Below, in pieces: positions 34,629-42,789 of a DNA stretch of 64,000 nucleotides (the first letter of the stretch is position 1; every line of letters begins with the position of its first letter). The notes beneath the pieces were generated by a model. The model searched no databases. It saw only the letters and a list, made by a program, of their open reading frames with translations, and was not told the DNA's origin. The stretch comes from Leadbetterella sp040829825. GTDB lineage: Bacteria; Bacteroidota; Bacteroidia; Cytophagales; Spirosomataceae. A program made the translations under genes and the position numbers. Location of the stretch: the NCBI RefSeq assembly GCF_040829825.1, contig NZ_JBFOLH010000004.1, one strand, 5' to 3'.

Positions 34629-35348
34629 TTAAATTTTAAGAATCTCGCAGGCGCGGCGGGAGGCGTCCTGTTCGGCCTTTTTCTTGTTCCAGCCGTTTCC
34701 GTGGCTGATGATCTCCGAGTCGATCAGCACCTGGGCTACAAATTCGCGGCTGTGATTTTTGCCTTTCTCTTCTACAATCACGAATTCTACTTTTTTACCC
34801 TCCGACTGTGCCCAGCTCAGGATAGACGATTTGTAGTTGGTGTTGTTGGAAATGACCTCGTCGAGGTTAAAATGATTGGAGAGAAGCTTGGATACGACGA
34901 ACTTCCGGGTGAATTTATAGCCTTTGTCGAGGTAAATGGCCCCGATAAGGGCCTCCATGGCATCGCCCAGCAGGGAGGTCCGGTGGTAGTTTTTGGTTCC
35001 GTCTGATTCGATCAGGTTTTCCAGGCCCAGTTTCCGCCCGATATTATTCAGCGATTCCCGGTTCACAATCCTGGAACGGATCTCGGTCAGGAAGCCCTCA
35101 TTCTTGAACGGGTATTTTTTAAAGAGATATTCTCCTACTATCAGGCCCAGAACGGCATCGCCCAGGAACTCGAGGCGCTCGTTCGATTCCCGGAAACCTT
35201 TGAAAGAGCTCTCCTTGGAAGCAGAGGTATGACGAAAGGCCAGCTGGTAAATAAGCGGGTTGGATGGTTTTGAACCCACAATCAACTCAATGGCCCTGTT
35301 AAAGTCTTTGAATTTATTATCCCGTCCAAAAAACCTCCCTATATTCAT
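34629..35348 (-). CDS. rnc: Ribonuclease III
   Basis: A 239-residue double-strand RNA endonuclease. The signature SNERLEFLGDAVLGLIVGEYLF (with catalytic acidic residues) is near residues 56-77, the second metal-binding segment GDAMEALIGAIYLDKGY about 126-142, and a C-terminal dsRBD follows (YKSSILSWAQSEGKKVEF, GNGWNKKKAEQDASRRACE). It processes rRNA and other structured RNAs. It is the last gene of the acpP-fabF-rnc cluster, an order conserved in many bacteria; 12 nt separate it from fabF. Confidence 0.96.
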   Translation of the reverse strand: MNIGRFFGRDNKFKDFNRAIELIVGSKPSNPLIYQLAFRHTSASKESSFKGFRESNERLEFLGDAVLGLIVGEYLFKKYPFKNEGFLTEIRSRIVNRESLNNIGRKLGLENLIESDGTKNYHRTSLLGDAMEALIGAIYLDKGYKFTRKFVVSKLLSNHFNLDEVISNNTNYKSSILSWAQSEGKKVEFVIVEEKGKNHSREFVAQVLIDSEIISHGNGWNKKKAEQDASRRACEILKI

Positions 35349-35360
35349 CCAATACCTCTC

Positions 35361-36608
35361 TTACAACTTCCTGAAAATCAATGTAGCATTGTGTCCGCCA
35401 AAACCAAAGCAGTTACTCAGCGCCACATCTACCTTACGGCTCTTCGCCACATTGGGAGTGAGATCGATCCGCGGATCGATAGTTTCGTCAATGTTAAATA
35501 AATTAATCGTTGGGGGTACCATCTGATGCTGAATGGCCAGCACCGACGCTACCGATTCCACAGCCCCGGCTCCACCCAGCAGGTGACCGGTCATAGATTT
35601 CGTAGAACTGATAGACAGCTTGTAGGTATCTTCCCCGAAGAGCTGCTCAATGGCTTTGATCTCCTGCGGGTCACCCAGCGGGGTAGATGTACCGTGGGTA
35701 TTGATATAATCTACTTCAGCGGTAGTGATCCCGGCATCGTCCAGCGCGTCTTTCATGGAAAGATAGGCCCCGTAGCCGTCCGGGTGCGGCGCAGTAATGT
35801 GGTAGGCATCTGAAGAAAACCCTCCGCCAATGAGCTCACAGTAGATCTTGGCTCCCCGTGCTTTGGCATGTTCGTATTCTTCCAGGATCAGCGCAGCGCC
35901 GCCTTCGCCCAGCACAAAGCCGTCGCGGTCACGGTCATAGGGCCGTGAAGCCGTTTTAGGGTCGTCGTTCCGCTCGGAAAGCGCCTTAAGCCCGTTAAAC
36001 CCGCCAATACCCGATTGGGTGTTGGAAGCTTCCGAACCGCCAGTAACGCAGGCGGTGATCCGGCCCAGGCGGATATAGTTAAAGGCATCGATGATCGCAT
36101 TGTTGGCCGACGAGCACGCCGAAACGGTTACGTAATTCGGTCCGCGGAAACCGTGACGGATAGAAATCTGCCCCGATACGCCGTCAGCAATCATCTTGGG
36201 AATAAAGAACGGGTTGAACCGGGGAACACCGTTGCCCTGGATATAGCCGGTCATTTCTTCCTCAAAGGTTTTTAAGCCGCCAATACCTGAACCCCAGATA
36301 ACCCCTACCTTGTTGTGGTCAATGTTTTCTTCGGTAAGTCCCGAATCAGCTATGGCCTGATCAGCCACCACCACCCCGAACTGGGTGAATAAGTCCATTT
36401 TCCGAGCATCCTGCCGCGGAATAAAATCGTTAACCTCAAAATTCTTAACCTCGCAGGCAAAACGGGTCTTAAAGTTAGTGGCATCAAAACGCGTAATGTA
36501 ATCACATCCGCTTATTCCGTTGGAAAGTCCGTTCCAAAACTCCTCAACCGTATTTCCTATGGGCGTTAACGCTCCTAGTCCGGTAACAACTACTCTTTTA
36601 AATGACAT
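35361..36608 (-). CDS. fabF: 3-oxoacyl-[acyl-carrier-protein] synthase II
   Basis: A 415-residue condensing enzyme. It starts MSFKRVVVTGLGALTPIGN; the nucleophile Cys is in VSACSSANNAI (about 163), the two active-site His in NTHGTSTPLGDP (about 302) and SMTGHLLGGAGA (about 339). It elongates acyl-ACP using malonyl-ACP in type II fatty-acid synthesis. It is flanked by acpP (encoding its carrier) and rnc. Length and motifs are complete. Confidence 0.97.
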   Translation of the reverse strand: MSFKRVVVTGLGALTPIGNTVEEFWNGLSNGISGCDYITRFDATNFKTRFACEVKNFEVNDFIPRQDARKMDLFTQFGVVVADQAIADSGLTEENIDHNKVGVIWGSGIGGLKTFEEEMTGYIQGNGVPRFNPFFIPKMIADGVSGQISIRHGFRGPNYVTVSACSSANNAIIDAFNYIRLGRITACVTGGSEASNTQSGIGGFNGLKALSERNDDPKTASRPYDRDRDGFVLGEGGAALILEEYEHAKARGAKIYCELIGGGFSSDAYHITAPHPDGYGAYLSMKDALDDAGITTAEVDYINTHGTSTPLGDPQEIKAIEQLFGEDTYKLSISSTKSMTGHLLGGAGAVESVASVLAIQHQMVPPTINLFNIDETIDPRIDLTPNVAKSRKVDVALSNCFGFGGHNATLIFRKL

Positions 36609-36695
36609 ATTCTAAAAAATTAAAAGTTCAATACCCCAATCTCAAATGCCTAAACATTTTTCAATAGAATATTGAACTTCGTCTGAGCGAAATAA

Positions 36696-36932
36696 TTATT
36701 TCGAATGTTCTTCTAAATAACTAATAGCCTGCCCGACTGTTTGGATATTTTCAGCTTGATCGTCAGGAATAGAAACATTAAATTCTTTTTCGAACTCCAT
36801 AATCAATTCTACTGTGTCCAGGGAATCTGCTCCCAAATCGTTTGTGAAAGAAGCTTCTGTAGTAACTTCAGCCTCATCTACTCCTAATTTCTCAACGATA
36901 ATCTTCTTAACTTTTGATGCAACGTCAGACAT
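36696..36932 (-). CDS. acpP: Acyl carrier protein
   Basis: A 78-residue acidic four-helix protein with the phosphopantetheine site GADSLDTVELIMEFE (Ser about 39). It carries acyl chains for FabF and other enzymes of fatty-acid synthesis. It is the first gene of the acpP-fabF-rnc cluster and is transcribed divergently from kdsA; both promoters must lie within about 130 nt. Confidence 0.97.
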   Translation of the reverse strand: MSDVASKVKKIIVEKLGVDEAEVTTEASFTNDLGADSLDTVELIMEFEKEFNVSIPDDQAENIQTVGQAISYLEEHSK

Positions 36933-37064
36933 TTGAAAATGTATTTTGGTTAAAAACGGTACAAAGAAAAATAATTAACTTGAACCAACAAAATGATTAA
37001 GTGTTTTTCCAGCTTAAAGATAGGTTGCATATTTGTATTTTCAAAACAGAAACAAAAAGAAATA

Positions 37065-37880
37065 ATGCAATTATTCCTCGATAAGTTACAAAAATACGAT
37101 TCGGGCAACTTTTTCCTGATGGCCGGCCCCTGCGCCATTGAAGGCCGCGAAATTGCCCTGAGCATTGCCGGTAAAATTGATAAAATCTGCCGTACTCTTG
37201 AAATTCCGTACATTTTCAAGGGAAGTTACCGCAAAGCCAACCGCACCAAAGCCGACAGCTTTACGGGCATTGGCGACGAGAAGGCGCTGCGCATTCTGAA
37301 AGAGGTCAGCGATACTTTCGGGGTACCCGTAGTTACCGATATTCACGAATCAGCTGAAGCCGAAATGGCCGCAGAATATGTAGATGTGCTGCAGATCCCG
37401 GCATTCCTGTGCCGGCAAACCGAACTGCTGGAGGCCGCTGCCCGCACCGGCTGTGCGGTAAACATCAAAAAAGGGCAGTTCCTTTCGGGGGCCTCTATGG
37501 GCTTTGCCGTAGAAAAAATCCGGTCGGTAAACCCGGATGCGCCGGCGCTGCTGACCGACCGGGGCAACAGCTTCGGATATTCTGACCTGGTGGTCGACTA
37601 CCGGAACCTGGTGGAGATGGCTAAATTCGGGGTCCCGGTGATCATGGATTGCACCCATTCCCTCCAGAAACCCAACCAGACCTCCGGCGTTACTGGCGGA
37701 GACCCGGCCATGATCTCTACCATTGCCAAAGCGGCTATAGCGGTAGGAGCCGACGGCCTCTTCATTGAAACCCACCCAGACCCCGCCAATGCAAAATCTG
37801 ACGGCGCCAATATGCTGCACCTGGATAACCTGGAAAAGCTGCTGACAGAGCTGGTGAAGATACGGCAGGCGGTGAGATGA
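37065..37880 (+). CDS. kdsA: 3-deoxy-8-phosphooctulonate synthase
   Basis: A 271-residue enzyme; the ATG at 37065 gives the normal length, whereas the frame is open to 36993 without family similarity. It condenses phosphoenolpyruvate with arabinose 5-phosphate to make KDO-8-phosphate for lipopolysaccharide. Motifs: FFLMAGPCAIEGRE, FKGSYRKANRTK, IPAFLCRQTELL, NIKKGQFLS, DRGNSFGYSDLVVDYRNL, DCTHSLQKPNQ, FIETHPDPANAKSDG. The Cys in AGPCAIE corresponds to the metal-ligand Cys of the metal-dependent class (E. coli has Asn there), so this enzyme probably needs a divalent metal. Confidence 0.95.
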   Translation: MQLFLDKLQKYDSGNFFLMAGPCAIEGREIALSIAGKIDKICRTLEIPYIFKGSYRKANRTKADSFTGIGDEKALRILKEVSDTFGVPVVTDIHESAEAEMAAEYVDVLQIPAFLCRQTELLEAAARTGCAVNIKKGQFLSGASMGFAVEKIRSVNPDAPALLTDRGNSFGYSDLVVDYRNLVEMAKFGVPVIMDCTHSLQKPNQTSGVTGGDPAMISTIAKAAIAVGADGLFIETHPDPANAKSDGANMLHLDNLEKLLTELVKIRQAVR

Positions 37881-37912
37881 GTTCCGAGTGGGGAGTTCCG
37901 AGGGGGGAGCCA

Positions 37913-37970
37913 CTGTCAGTTCGAGCGAAGACGAGAACCAGGCGCCTCTCGACTTCGCTCGAGGTGACAG
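37913..37970. repeat. GTTCGAGCGAAG-type palindromic repeat after kdsA
   Basis: Arms 37913-37935 and 37948-37970 are inverted copies with three or four mismatches; both end in CTGTCA/TGACAG. A second copy of the family is at 60841-60940. Just before it (37880-37912) a short tandem GTTCCGAG...GTTCCGAG stretch follows the kdsA stop codon directly. Confidence 0.8.
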
Positions 37971-38003
37971 GGGCTACCCTATATTGGTGGTGTACCTATC
38001 CTT

Positions 38004-38066
38004 ATAACTTCTGAAGAGTATCCGTCATTTTTCCTTCAAAAGCCCCATTCTTGCAGATTGTTTCAG
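38004..38066. repeat. Upstream duplicate of the dxr promoter region
   Basis: This 63-nt stretch is repeated at 38272-38335 with three substitutions and one indel. In the downstream copy a TATTTTTG -7 element stands just before dxr; here the same position reads CATTCTTG, losing the TA and one T. It thus looks like an inactive duplicate. Between the copies lie two AGTGGTCAAATATGTATAG-like repeats (38068-38086, 38136-38154). Confidence 0.85.
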
Positions 38067-38271
38067 AAGTGGTCAAATATGTATAGCCTAAATAACATCA
38101 AATCCCCATGTGGCCTCATTTATATCTGACCACGAAGTAGTCAAATATGTATAGCTCCAACGGCGTAAAAACCCCTATTCGACCCCATCGGGGTCGTACC
38201 AGAGCCCAGGCTTCCTTTTCTATAAACATTTGAATCCTTCGGATTCTCTTAAAGCCTTCTGCTCTTTTACG
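38067..38271. other. Repeat-bearing insert between the two dxr promoter copies
   Basis: A 205-nt non-coding stretch. It carries two near-identical GTGGTCAAATATGTATAG units (38068-38086 and 38136-38154; the second preceded by GACCACGA), a CGACCCC-ATC-GGGGTCG hairpin (38180-38196) and a GAATCC-TTC-GGATTC hairpin (38232-38246). Neither hairpin is followed by a T run. This is the composition of intergenic repeat clusters, not of a gene. Confidence 0.6.
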
Positions 38272-38314
38272 ATAACTTCTGAAGAGTATCTGTCATTTTT
38301 CCTTCAAAAAGCCC

Positions 38315-38322
38315 TATTTTTG
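38315..38322 (+). promoter_or_regulatory. Candidate -7 element of dxr
   Basis: TATTTTTG matches TAnnTTTG and ends 18 nt before the dxr start codon. The duplicated copy upstream has lost this match, which indirectly supports its role as the active promoter of the pair. Confidence 0.45.
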
Positions 38323-38340
38323 CAGATTGTTTCAGTTCTG

Positions 38341-39492
38341 ATGAAGAAAAAAATTGCTCTGCTCGGCTCTACGGGGTCTATCGGTACCCAGGCGCTGGAA
38401 GTCATCGCGGCCCATCCCGACCGGTTTGAGGCAGAGGTGCTGACCGCCTGGAAAAATGCAGATTTCCTGATTGAGCAGGCGGTGCGGTTCCGGCCCAATG
38501 TGGTGGTTATTGGTGAAGAGAGCCTCTACGATAAAGTAAACAGCGCCCTGGATCCCCTGGACATCAAAGTATATTGCGGCCAGAATGCCCTGAATTCGGT
38601 AGTACAGAGCGAAAGTATTCATATAGTGCTGACCGCCCTGGTGGGGTATTGCGGGCTCCTGCCCACCATCCGTGCCATTGAAGCCGGCAAAACCATTGCG
38701 CTGGCCAATAAAGAAACACTGGTCGTAGCCGGCGATATCATCACGGCACTGGCCGTGAAACATAAGGTAGACATCCTGCCGGTAGACTCGGAGCACTCGG
38801 CCATATTTCAGTGCCTGACCGGCGAGTACTATAACCCTATCGAGAAGATCATCCTGACCGCTTCCGGCGGACCGTTCAGGGGCAAAGACGCCGCGTTTCT
38901 GAAGACCGTCAGCAAAGCGCAGGCTCTGAAGCACCCGAACTGGGACATGGGCGCCAAGATTACCATTGATTCGGCCAGCCTTATGAACAAAGGATTGGAA
39001 GTCATTGAAGCCAAGTGGCTTTTTGACCTCGGGCCCGACCAGATTGATGTGGTGATCCACCCCCAGAGCATCGTGCATTCGTTGGTTCAGTTTGAAGACG
39101 GAAGCCTCAAAGCCCAGATGGGCCTGCCCGACATGAAGCTGCCCATTCAATACGCACTGGGTTTCCCGCAGCGGCTGAAAAACGATTTCCCCCGCTTTGA
39201 TTTCCTGCAGTATCCCAGCCTTACCTTTGAAAAGCCGGATCTGAATACCTTCCGGAACCTGGATATGGCTTTCGCCTCTCTCAGGAAAGGCGGGAATATG
39301 CCCTGCATCCTGAATGCAGCCAACGAGGTGGCTGTAGATGCCTTCCTGAAAGACCGGATCAGCTTTCCCGGGATGTCCGACCTGATCGAGTACTGCCTCG
39401 GGAAAGTGTCTCTGGTAGCAAAGCCCGACCTGGAAACCTATATGGAAACCGATCACGAAACGAGGAGAATAGCCCTCGAAAAAATAATATGA
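38341..39492 (+). CDS. dxr: 1-deoxy-D-xylulose 5-phosphate reductoisomerase
   Basis: A 383-residue enzyme of the MEP isoprenoid pathway; it rearranges and reduces DXP to MEP using NADPH. The ATG at 38341 starts the standard N-terminus MKKKIALLGSTGSIGTQALEV (nucleotide-binding loop). Other motifs: ALANKETLVVAGD, VDSEHSAIFQCL, LTASGGPFR, HPNWDMGAKITIDSASLMNKGLEVIEA, HPQSIVHSLVQF, NAANEVAVDAFL. The stop overlaps the next gene by 4 nt. The same reading frame extends upstream to 38230, but that part is the duplicated promoter DNA. Confidence 0.97.
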   Translation: MKKKIALLGSTGSIGTQALEVIAAHPDRFEAEVLTAWKNADFLIEQAVRFRPNVVVIGEESLYDKVNSALDPLDIKVYCGQNALNSVVQSESIHIVLTALVGYCGLLPTIRAIEAGKTIALANKETLVVAGDIITALAVKHKVDILPVDSEHSAIFQCLTGEYYNPIEKIILTASGGPFRGKDAAFLKTVSKAQALKHPNWDMGAKITIDSASLMNKGLEVIEAKWLFDLGPDQIDVVIHPQSIVHSLVQFEDGSLKAQMGLPDMKLPIQYALGFPQRLKNDFPRFDFLQYPSLTFEKPDLNTFRNLDMAFASLRKGGNMPCILNAANEVAVDAFLKDRISFPGMSDLIEYCLGKVSLVAKPDLETYMETDHETRRIALEKII

Positions 39493-40214
39493 AACCGTTT
39501 CACGTACTATACGAAGACAACCACCTGATCATTGTCAATAAAGCAGCCGGGGTACTGGTTCACGGCGACAGCACGGGAGATAAAACCCTTGAAGACTTTG
39601 TTAAGGAATACATTAAGGAGAAATACGACAAGCCCGGTGAGGTTTTCCTGGGTACCGTACACCGCCTTGACCGCCCTGTAAGCGGCGTGGTCATCTTTGC
39701 CCGTACCTCCAAAGCCCTGGCCCGGATGAACGAGCTTTTCAAAAAAAGACAGATACAAAAAACCTACTGGGCCATCACGCAGCGGAAACCGGAAAAAAAA
39801 TCAGGTCGCCTCACGCACTGGCTCAGGAAAGACCCGGTGGCCAACAAAACAGAAGCGTTTGAGCAGGAGGTAGCCGGTTCGCAGCGGGCTGATCTTGATT
39901 ACCGTTACCTCGGAACCATCAACAAGCACCACCTGATAGAGGTCAGTCCCATTACCGGGAGGCCCCACCAGATCCGGGTACAGCTGGCTTCTATGGGTAC
40001 TCCTATCAAAGGCGATGTAAAATACGGTGCCGCAAAGGGAAATAACGACGGCTCTATCTTTCTTCACGCCCGGCGGGTGTACTTCATCCACCCGGTAAAG
40101 AAAGAGCCCGTGCTTTGTAAGGCGCCTGTACCCGAAAATGCCTTCTGGGAAGAATTCCTGGAGCTTGACAGGGAAGAATACAAAGACGATACCCTGGGCT
40201 TTATCCACGGGTAA
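39489..40214 (+). CDS. RluA-family RNA pseudouridine synthase
   Basis: A 241-residue enzyme. LYEDNHLIIVNKAAGVLVHGD and VHRLDRPVSGVVIFARTSKAL (catalytic Asp in HRLD, about 61) define the RluA family; PITGRPHQIRVQLASMGTPIKGD is the second conserved block. It lacks an S4 domain, as in RluA/TruC-like members. The RNA target is not readable. It starts within the dxr stop (ATGA overlap), so both are probably co-translated, and it converges with the methyltransferase gene (4-nt gap). Confidence 0.9.
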   Translation: MKPFHVLYEDNHLIIVNKAAGVLVHGDSTGDKTLEDFVKEYIKEKYDKPGEVFLGTVHRLDRPVSGVVIFARTSKALARMNELFKKRQIQKTYWAITQRKPEKKSGRLTHWLRKDPVANKTEAFEQEVAGSQRADLDYRYLGTINKHHLIEVSPITGRPHQIRVQLASMGTPIKGDVKYGAAKGNNDGSIFLHARRVYFIHPVKKEPVLCKAPVPENAFWEEFLELDREEYKDDTLGFIHG

Positions 40215-40218
40215 GGCT

Positions 40219-40893
40219 TCAAAAGGCAGCACCGTTTTTCTTCATGATCCAACCCATATATATAGACGACTGGAAAAAACGGAGCGGCGGCTCAAACCCT
40301 GCTGCTGTACATAACTCCGATATTCTTTCTTCCGAAACAGGAAAGAGCTCATTTTCTATCCTGTTCAGCCGGTTATCTATCTGATCCTGCTCTAAGCCTG
40401 CCGGCAAAAGAAGCCTGAGAACTTCCAGGTTCTGCCGGAGCTGATTTTTACCGCCCGTTATGTCCAGCATCACGAAGGTGGCACCGGGCACCAACCTGTC
40501 TGCAATATCTTTCAGCAGGTCCAGCTTACTACCGTTATCATCCAGGAAATGCAAAACCAGCAGAAGGGTGGCTGCGTTGTATTTCCTATCGATATCCGAC
40601 ACAAATCCTTCAATTAACGTTACGTTATCGTATTCCTGAAGCTTTTCCCGCGCCTGCTTAATCATTTCAGGCGAAGGGTCAACACCCGTTACCATCCATC
40701 TTTCCGGTGCCTGCACAAACCGTTCTATCTCGTTTCCTGTTCCGCATCCCACCACCAGCAGGTCTTTCTGGTTTACCTGCCCGAACAGCCCCGGCAAACC
40801 ATCCAGGAAGTAATTGTAACCGGGTATCCACGTTTCTACAAAGCGGTTGTAGCCCGTTGCTCTTTCATTTTCAAATACCTCTGCTTTGCTCAT
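40219..40893 (-). CDS. Class I SAM-dependent methyltransferase
   Basis: A 224-residue protein with motif I LLVVGCGTGNEIERF (about 46-60), the acidic end of strand 2 in MVTGVDPSPEMIKQAREKL, and NAATLLLVLHFLDDN. This is a Rossmann-fold methyltransferase with a UbiE/Methyltransf_12-like core. The N-terminal AEVFENERATGYNRFVETWIPGYNYFLDGLP is shared with small-molecule methyltransferases. Substrate unknown; no pathway genes nearby. Confidence 0.85.
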   Translation of the reverse strand: MSKAEVFENERATGYNRFVETWIPGYNYFLDGLPGLFGQVNQKDLLVVGCGTGNEIERFVQAPERWMVTGVDPSPEMIKQAREKLQEYDNVTLIEGFVSDIDRKYNAATLLLVLHFLDDNGSKLDLLKDIADRLVPGATFVMLDITGGKNQLRQNLEVLRLLLPAGLEQDQIDNRLNRIENELFPVSEERISELCTAAGFEPPLRFFQSSIYMGWIMKKNGAAF

Positions 40894-41073
40894 TTAAACT
40901 CCATTTACAGGCCATCTGTCCCGGAGTAGCTTGGAAAACCAGGATAAAAGCCACTATTATTGATACCCTGCAAATATAGATTATTTATAATTAATCCAGG
41001 TATAAATAACAATCTGACTTATAAAAGGAAAACCCTGACGGCATACCGGGATAGACGCGGAGAATTGTCTTCT

Positions 41074-42612
41074 TCATTTTTTTCTCAAATCCAGATCCTG
41101 GAAATCAAAGCTGAAATCGGTCAGCGGAGAGATAGCGCTGACCTTAATTCCGCGGGCGGCACCTTCGGTATCCAGGCTGAATACCAGGTAGGCATCGGCA
41201 TCCATCGACCGGTCTGTCCAGCGTACTATATACGTATTTCCTTTGTAGTAATACATCGGGCCGTTGAGACGTGCCGAACGCTTTGACGTAAACCACAATT
41301 GCCCTCCTTTCTCTGCAATTTCCACCTCTCCAAACCAGGGATCGGCATATACGCCTTTCACTTCGAATGAAGGTGCTTTCACCCCGGAGGCATTCTTCCT
41401 GACCTCTTCATCGGCTTTTGCCAGTATTTCATCGGCTTCTTTCTTTGCGGCACTTACCCGGTTACGGTAAAACTCTACCCAGTCTTCATTGGCCTTCCCT
41501 CCCAGGTAAGCATCTTTAATGGTATTGGAGATGGCATTGAATGCGGCCCCGGATTGCTGGTTGGTATACACCAGGATAGCCAGGTCGAGATCAGGAATAA
41601 TGATGGTCTGGGTCACAATTCCTGCCAGCCCGCCGGTGTGGCTTACCTGCTTATGCCCTTTGACGTCGTTCAGCACCCAACCCAGGCCATAGGCGGCAAA
41701 CTGGGTATTGTAGGGCCCCGGCGAGCTCAGGGGCAGAAGCGTCTGCGGGCTCCACAGCTCGCGAAGGGTGCCCGGAGAAAAGAGCTGCTTATCCCCCGAT
41801 TTTCCCCCGTTCAGCAGCGTCAGCATCCATTTCGACATATCGGATACCGAAGCATAAATACCGCCGGCCGAATTGGCATTCTCACTCCAGTCGCGACGAA
41901 TCACCTGCAGCTTACCGTCAACATAAAAATGTGGGTCAATCACATTTGACTTATCCTTCAGCAGGGCAAAAGACGGTGCGGCTGTGCGGATACCCATAGG
42001 CTCAAAAAAACGTTTCCGGATAAATTCTTCCCAGGGCATCCCGCTGACACGTTTCACCACTTCCCCGGCCACGATATACAGCAGGTTATCGTAGTCGTAC
42101 TTGCTTCTGAACGAGCTCACCGGCTTCAGGTACCGCAGGTTATGGATAATATCTTCTTTGGTAAAATTGTTCTCGTCCGGCCAGAACATCAGGTCGCCTG
42201 CACCCAGGCCCAGCCCGCTACGGTGCGTCAGCAGGTCACGGATGGTAAATTCGGCCGTCACATAAGGATCATACATCTTAAATTCCGGGATGAAGTCGGT
42301 TACCTTCGAGTCCCAGGTCAGCTTTCCTTCTTCTTTCAGCATACCCAGCGCTGCAGCCGTAAATGCCTTGGAATTGGAAGCAATGCCGAATAAGGTATTT
42401 TCATCTACGGGCTGGCGGGTATTCAGCGAGCGCACACCATAGCCTTTGGCATGAACGATCTTCTTGTCTTTGATCACACAAACAGCAATGCCCGGCACAT
42501 CAAAGGTCTTCAGGGTCCGGTTCACCAGCGCATCAATTTCAGCTGAACTCAACTGCGCCCGAACGGGCAAAACCATAGCCAACGTGCACAGCACAAGAAA
42601 AGCTCTTTTCAT
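41074..42612 (-). CDS. Class C beta-lactamase-like serine hydrolase with DUF3471 domain
   Basis: A 512-residue exported protein (signal MKRAFLVLCTLAMVLPVRAQ). Residues about 25-370 are a beta-lactamase/PBP4-type domain with the nucleophile in GIASNSKAFTAAALG (SxxK), KYDYDNLLYIVAGEVV (YxN position) and HTGGLAGIVTQ (HTG in place of KTG). A C-terminal DUF3471 beta-sandwich (FEVKGVYADPWFGEVEIAEKGGQLWFTSKRS...) follows. Such proteins are usually periplasmic peptidases or esterases rather than resistance enzymes; substrate unknown. It is a single gene between the methyltransferase and tuf. Confidence 0.88.
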   Translation of the reverse strand: MKRAFLVLCTLAMVLPVRAQLSSAEIDALVNRTLKTFDVPGIAVCVIKDKKIVHAKGYGVRSLNTRQPVDENTLFGIASNSKAFTAAALGMLKEEGKLTWDSKVTDFIPEFKMYDPYVTAEFTIRDLLTHRSGLGLGAGDLMFWPDENNFTKEDIIHNLRYLKPVSSFRSKYDYDNLLYIVAGEVVKRVSGMPWEEFIRKRFFEPMGIRTAAPSFALLKDKSNVIDPHFYVDGKLQVIRRDWSENANSAGGIYASVSDMSKWMLTLLNGGKSGDKQLFSPGTLRELWSPQTLLPLSSPGPYNTQFAAYGLGWVLNDVKGHKQVSHTGGLAGIVTQTIIIPDLDLAILVYTNQQSGAAFNAISNTIKDAYLGGKANEDWVEFYRNRVSAAKKEADEILAKADEEVRKNASGVKAPSFEVKGVYADPWFGEVEIAEKGGQLWFTSKRSARLNGPMYYYKGNTYIVRWTDRSMDADAYLVFSLDTEGAARGIKVSAISPLTDFSFDFQDLDLRKK

Positions 42613-42737
42613 AATAAGGTCATTTTTGCCTTAAAAGTACAAAAATATATAAACCGCATAAAGCATATAAGTCCGTATAAGAAAAAACTAATATGAACTT
42701 ATATGCCTTATATGGTTAAAAACGGTGAAGCCCGCAA

Positions 42738-42767
42738 ACAAAAAAAGCACTCCTTTCGGAGTGCTTT
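42738..42767 (-). terminator. Rho-independent terminator of tuf
   Basis: On the minus strand, AAAGCACTCC and GGAGTGCTTT form a 10-bp stem with a 4-nt loop, followed by a run of T. It lies 23 nt after the tuf stop codon, the correct place and orientation. Confidence 0.88.
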
Positions 42768-42789
42768 CCTTATATAATCAATCTCGTGA

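Noticed and set aside
41074..42612. Antibiotic-resistance beta-lactamase
   Set aside because: The DUF3471 domain and HTG in place of KTG point to the broad serine-hydrolase/peptidase group rather than AmpC enzymes.
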